Source of the DNA: Guillardia theta CCMP2712
Taxonomy: Eukaryota > Cryptophyceae > Pyrenomonadales > Geminigeraceae
Length of the DNA: 47,119 nt
NCBI RefSeq assembly: GCF_000315625.1
Contig: NW_005434617.1
Coordinates: 98,156 to 145,274, forward strand
Direction of reading: 5' to 3'
In this document: positions 43,863-47,119 of the stretch, one piece after another
How the letters are laid out: every line of letters starts with the position of its first letter
Numbering within the stretch: the stretch's first letter is position 1
Translations under genes and position numbers: made by a program
The notes under the pieces: generated by a model
Databases searched by the model: none
Told to the model about the DNA's origin: nothing
What the model saw: the letters and a program-made list of their open reading frames with translations, nothing else

Positions 43863-45901
43863 CTGCATTTCCAGGTGCTCGATCCCCCCAATCCCACCAG
43901 CCTTCATCAGGCTCAGAGACTCCTCCCGCTGCCCGTCAATCCACAACTTCGCGGCCTTCGCCGCCAGCATGGCAGCCCTAGCAGCATCCTTTCCGCCGGG
44001 GATCTCGTCCTCCACCCAAGGCATCGTCAACATCTCTGCGATGCGGGGAGGAAGGAGAGGCTCTTCACGCTCCCCCCCCCTCCCTCCCTCCTCGCTCGCG
44101 TCCTTGCTGAGGTCCTCCATCATCACCGTCCCCCCGATCCTCTCGTGCCGCTCCTTGATCTCTCGAAGGCTCAGCTGCAGCCCCAAGTGCGGCCTCCCGC
44201 CTCGGAACAGATACCTCCGATCGAGATCGTCTCTTCCTCCTCCCTCTGCCCCTGCCCCACCACCACCACCTCCTCCTCCTCCTCCTGATGCTGCTGCTCC
44301 GGTATCGTCCCGTGGGCGGTCGATTACCACTTTCACTCCTTCTTCCTTGAATGGCCCAGGAGCTACTCCAGCAGGAAGGAACCCAAACCTCGACATGACC
44401 TCAGCAGCAGTCGCCTGGCGCACCTTCCTCCTCGCCTTCAGCAGACCCTCGAGTTTCGACACAGAGACTTTGCCCCTCCTGCATGACACCACAGCCACCG
44501 GAGCTCCGCGCGCTATGAACGCCAGGACCCGACCGATGTTCTCCTCCTCCGTCTTGAAGGCAACCGCTGCCTCCCCGCTCCTCTCGCACGGCACCTCCTC
44601 GGGCACGACGAGCACGCGGGAGCGAGCATGGAGAGGGCGGTCTTCAGCATCGTCGACCTGCTCCTGCCCCTCCTCCTCCAGTCCGAACCAGCTGATCACC
44701 TCCTGCGAGCCCGTGACGTTCGCGGGGGTTACAACTTTGTCGCTCCTCAAGGAGACAGAGGAGAGGACGAGCTCTCTCCAGTCCTCGAGTTTCTTGTTCC
44801 TCTCCCTCATCGTCGGGATGCTGTCGAAGACGGACAGGAGGCAGTGAGCGTCGAGGGCCGCGTACTGCACCTGCTCCTCGCTCAACGGCCTCGCCTCCCA
44901 GTCGCTGATCTGCATCCTCTTGTCAAGGTCCTTCCCAAGACACGCCTGGACCGTTTTCTTCAACGAGTTCCCGCTCCTGCCCAGCAGCTTCAAGCTCCAC
45001 TTGCTCACGTCGAGCAAGGAGGAGACGAAGAGGAAGCATGAGGAGAGCGGATAGGAGTTTCTCAGTTTCTCCAGGTCGTTCTTGAGGTCGAAGCCGAGTT
45101 TGATGATGTTGGGGTTGACCAGGAGGTCGTGCAAGATCCCTCCCCCGTACAGCCCACCGTCCCCTCTGCTCAGCTCATCCTCTTCCTTCGTCGCCTCCTT
45201 CTCACGGCACATCCACAGCAGATCAAAGATCAGGATGTTCCTCCTGAAAGCCACCTGACCGTCTCCCAGTCAGAGAGGCTCAGGAAAGAAAGTCTGCTCC
45301 TCCCTGCTCCCTGCCCTCTGCTGCACCACCTCTCAACAGTTTCTCAGGCTCCTCTACCTGCTCTGCTACTGCTTCCTCGGTTCCTTCGTCCTCGAGCATA
45401 TCGCCTGTTCTGATCCTGCCTGTGCTGCTGTTCCTGTTGCTAATCCTCCTCCTCCTCCTCCTCTCCCTCCTCCCTCCTCCTCCTCCTTCACCTGCAGGAT
45501 GCTGGCTCGAGAGACCTCCCCAGCCTTGAACACGGCCTTCCACTCCACGTCCAACCCAACAAGCGTGGGAGGCTGCGAGGACCAGGAGGAGGCAGGAGCC
45601 TTGGACGCCTCCTCCTCCATAGCGAGGATGAGGCTTCGACAGAACGCCATCTTCTCCCTTGAGTCTACGAAGCAGACCTCCTGCAAGGGGCTGCGAGGGA
45701 CGAGGGTCAGCGGGGAGCAAGGGAGCCGATCGACTCACATCTCAGGAGGGAGATGGAGGTACTTGGTGTCCTCCAGCTTCGCCATCCGCTCGAGGACGTC
45801 TGCTGGGATCTCCTCGACTTCTTCTTCCAGGTTGTAGCTCCTGCGCATCTTCAAGACAAGGGTCAGTCAGCATACATGCATCTCCTCCTCCTCCTCGTTT
45901 T

Positions 45902-45974
<73 letters not shown>

Positions 45975-45984
45975 GCAGCAGCAT

Positions 45985-46018
<34 letters not shown>

Positions 46019-47004
46019 CCCTCGGCCATGTGTCACCTGCATCGCTTCCTTGTAGTATCTATTGCTGATAAGCGAGTTCACCAGGTGCACTTGACATGTG
46101 CGACAGCTCTTGGCGAACCCGTACGCAAAGGAAAGCTTAGCCTTCCTCACGAACTTGTCGATCTTCTCACACCTCAGCGCTGTCCTGATCTCCTCCTGGA
46201 ACTCCTCCGTCTTCCACAACTGCGCCAGGTCCTCTGCCCGGCTCCACTCCTTGTTTTCCATCAGCAGCTTCACCAGGTCCCTCCTGTTCTCGTCGCTCCC
46301 CACCTTCACGCAGAAAGCTCTCGCCGAGTCCCAGTCCTGCACCTCGAGGAAAGCGCTCAGGAGAGCCTCGTCGGCGAACTGCTTCCACATTCCAGCAGCT
46401 GTGACCAACCTTGTCATGTGCAAGTACAGCTGCTTGCTCCTGAGCTGCTCAGCGATAGACCGCAGGCTCTGGAAGATCGGGGTGGACCGGAGGTCAGGCC
46501 CGTCCCTCCCGAAGCTCCTCTTGAGGTCGAATGTCTCGATCATGCTGCAGAAGGCGCTGTGGGTCATGCAGCATGCTGCTTCCTCCTCCGACGTTCGTTG
46601 GAATTTGGAACAGATTCCCTCGAGCATCCTGAGCGACCGCCGTCCCTCTTGCGTCGAACCGTCCAACGTCACCCTCTCTGTCCTGCTACCTCTGACCTCG
46701 TGCTTCAGCCCGTGCAGAAGGAGGCTGAGCAGGGCCGACTGGGAGCCATGGCTGGGGTCTACCTCGTGCCCCTTCAGACTCTGCCGAATTTGGTCCAGAT
46801 ACTCGCGGTGGTCGTCAGCCAGGTCGTTGGGTGAGAACGCGACCAGGTCGATGCAGCAAAGGAGGCTTAGGACAGAAGGCTTCGCCACCGCCATCATCTT
46901 CAGCAGCACGTTGAACCTGAGGCTGAGTCAAGGCACAACTCTAAGTGCGATCCGCTTCTTCACCTGTCCCCTTGACGGATCTTCTCATGCAGAAACTTGA
47001 GGAC
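42048..47004 (-). CDS. DEDDy 3'-5' exonuclease / YbaK-like / Mut7-C fusion protein (N-terminus open)
   Basis: Exons: 46964-47004, 46037-46922, 45739-45848, 45492-45690, 43472-45254, 43329-43422, 43016-43091, 42778-about 42840, 42638-42716, 42511-42588, 42350-42382 and 42048-42197; nearly all join in phase. The N-terminal third is helical. A DEDDy exonuclease follows: GLDVEWKA (DxE), KLGFDLKNDLEKL and YAALDAHCLL (YxxxD), all intact. A YbaK/aminoacyl-tRNA-deacylase-like unit then lies at 44150-44600 (AVAFKTEEENIGRVLAF, EVMSRFGFLPAGVAPG, VKVVID, YLFRGGRPHLGLQLS). Last is Mut7-C: FLADTMLGRTVKWLRC, GVDTALYEGNRDAQT, GRVLLTRDR, then zinc-ribbon pairs RCSKC and CMGCKKVFWKG. Exonuclease plus Mut7-C matches EXD3/mut-7, linked to small-RNA and RNA 3'-end trimming. 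Two in-frame Gly-Ala runs lie between YbaK and Mut7-C. The first exon is probably beyond the window. Confidence 0.87.
42834..42965. repeat. 40-bp tandem repeat, about three copies
   Basis: The word agcttcgctc recurs at 42866, 42906 and 42946, exactly 40 bases apart, with near-identical CT-rich spacers. It lies in an intron of the exonuclease fusion gene, just before the acceptor of the MLQIIDSFGLSF exon. Confidence 0.9.
43592..43691. repeat. GCTCCT hexanucleotide array, in-frame Gly-Ala coding
   Basis: About 16 copies. On the minus strand it lies inside the open exon 43472-45254 and encodes a (Gly-Ala)n run after FVEEEQ and before SGEETEPDESS. Confidence 0.92.
43789..43863. repeat. Second GCTCCT hexanucleotide array, in-frame Gly-Ala coding
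   Basis: About 12 copies of the same unit in the same exon and frame, between EHLEMQ and RGSLERMG. Confidence 0.92.
45902..46018. repeat. ATC then GCA trinucleotide arrays in intron
   Basis: About 24 copies of ATC followed by about 14 GCA (one ATC within). They lie in the intron between the exon ending at 46037 and the one starting at 45848. Poly-Asp and poly-Ala frames are read-through artefacts. Confidence 0.9.
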
Positions 47005-47088
47005 CTGACGAGTTCAACTCAGTCCTCAGCATCTTGGCTCTTCCCTCCATCCTCCCCTCCCCCTTCCCTTCCACACCCTTTCCGCCTT

Positions 47089-47103
47089 CCCCCCCCCCCC
47101 CCC
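47089..47103. repeat. Poly-C run
   Basis: Fifteen C in a row near the window end, in CT-rich sequence upstream of the exonuclease fusion. Confidence 0.9.
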
Positions 47104-47119
47104 TCCCCCACAAAATTTC

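Noticed and set aside
43474-44847. Plus-strand 457-residue ORF rich in Pro-Ala
   Set aside because: It is antisense to the exonuclease-YbaK-Mut7-C exon. Its repeats are the complement of the Gly-Ala array and it has no family resemblance.
45863-46037. Poly-Ala/poly-Asp extension of the exon ending at 46037
   Set aside because: A GTGACA donor follows EAMQ at 46037 and the next exon MRRSYNLEEEVEEI joins in phase, so the repeats are intronic.

Overview
Organism. This is a eukaryotic nuclear segment. Genes on both strands are broken by many short GT-AG introns, mostly about 43-90 nt. Introns and spacers are full of simple repeats, and there is one assembly gap (13814-14468). It carries a mitochondrial 2-oxoglutarate dehydrogenase E1. 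It also carries a medium-chain reductase whose N-terminus looks like a signal peptide followed by a transit peptide that begins with Phe, as in algae with red-derived complex plastids. Together these suggest a secondary alga, most likely a cryptophyte of the Guillardia type. That assignment is inference.

Layout. (1) <1-6500, minus: a giant multi-exon protein made of at least five tandem ATP-grasp-ligase-like modules, open at its C-terminal end. (2) 7561-8613, plus: a Myb/SANT-like coiled-coil protein. (3) 8880-10588, minus: an HMCES-type SRAP DNA-repair protein with PIP, SIM and SUMO motifs. (4) 11182-14995, plus: a family 61 glycosyltransferase with the gap inside one intron. (5) 16132-17484, plus: a plastid-targeted quinone oxidoreductase-like protein. 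(6) 19389-21729, plus: a two-PDZ protein. (7) 21871-22833, minus: a predicted type II membrane protein. (8) 24295-27524, plus: OGDH E1. (9) 28475-29065, minus: a small SPRY protein. (10) 31742-33439, plus: a secreted or membrane HAD-like protein. (11) 34124-35953, minus: a nuclear-looking Cys-rich protein. (12) 37632-38953, plus: an atypical SDR. (13) 39251-39425, minus: a 43-residue spliced protein. (14) 40633-41654, plus: a METTL23-like methyltransferase. (15) 42048->47004, minus: a DEDDy exonuclease - YbaK - Mut7-C fusion with in-frame Gly-Ala repeats.

Non-coding structure. Two kinds of unusual DNA lie between genes. One is G-poor or C-poor tracts full of TACCC/GGGTA words (about 6650-7290, 23200-23800, 29150-31110, 39700-40400), mostly where neighbouring genes diverge. 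The other is two islands of very high GC of about 1 kb (17725-18740 and 36115-37030) rich in short inverted motifs. I saw no tRNA, rRNA or CRISPR.

How the genes relate. There are no operons. The genes cover metabolism (OGDH, SDR, quinone oxidoreductase), nucleic-acid maintenance (SRAP, exonuclease/Mut7-C), protein or peptide modification (methyltransferase, ATP-grasp array) and secretion (GT61, membrane proteins). The most unusual items are the ATP-grasp array and the exonuclease-YbaK-Mut7-C fusion.
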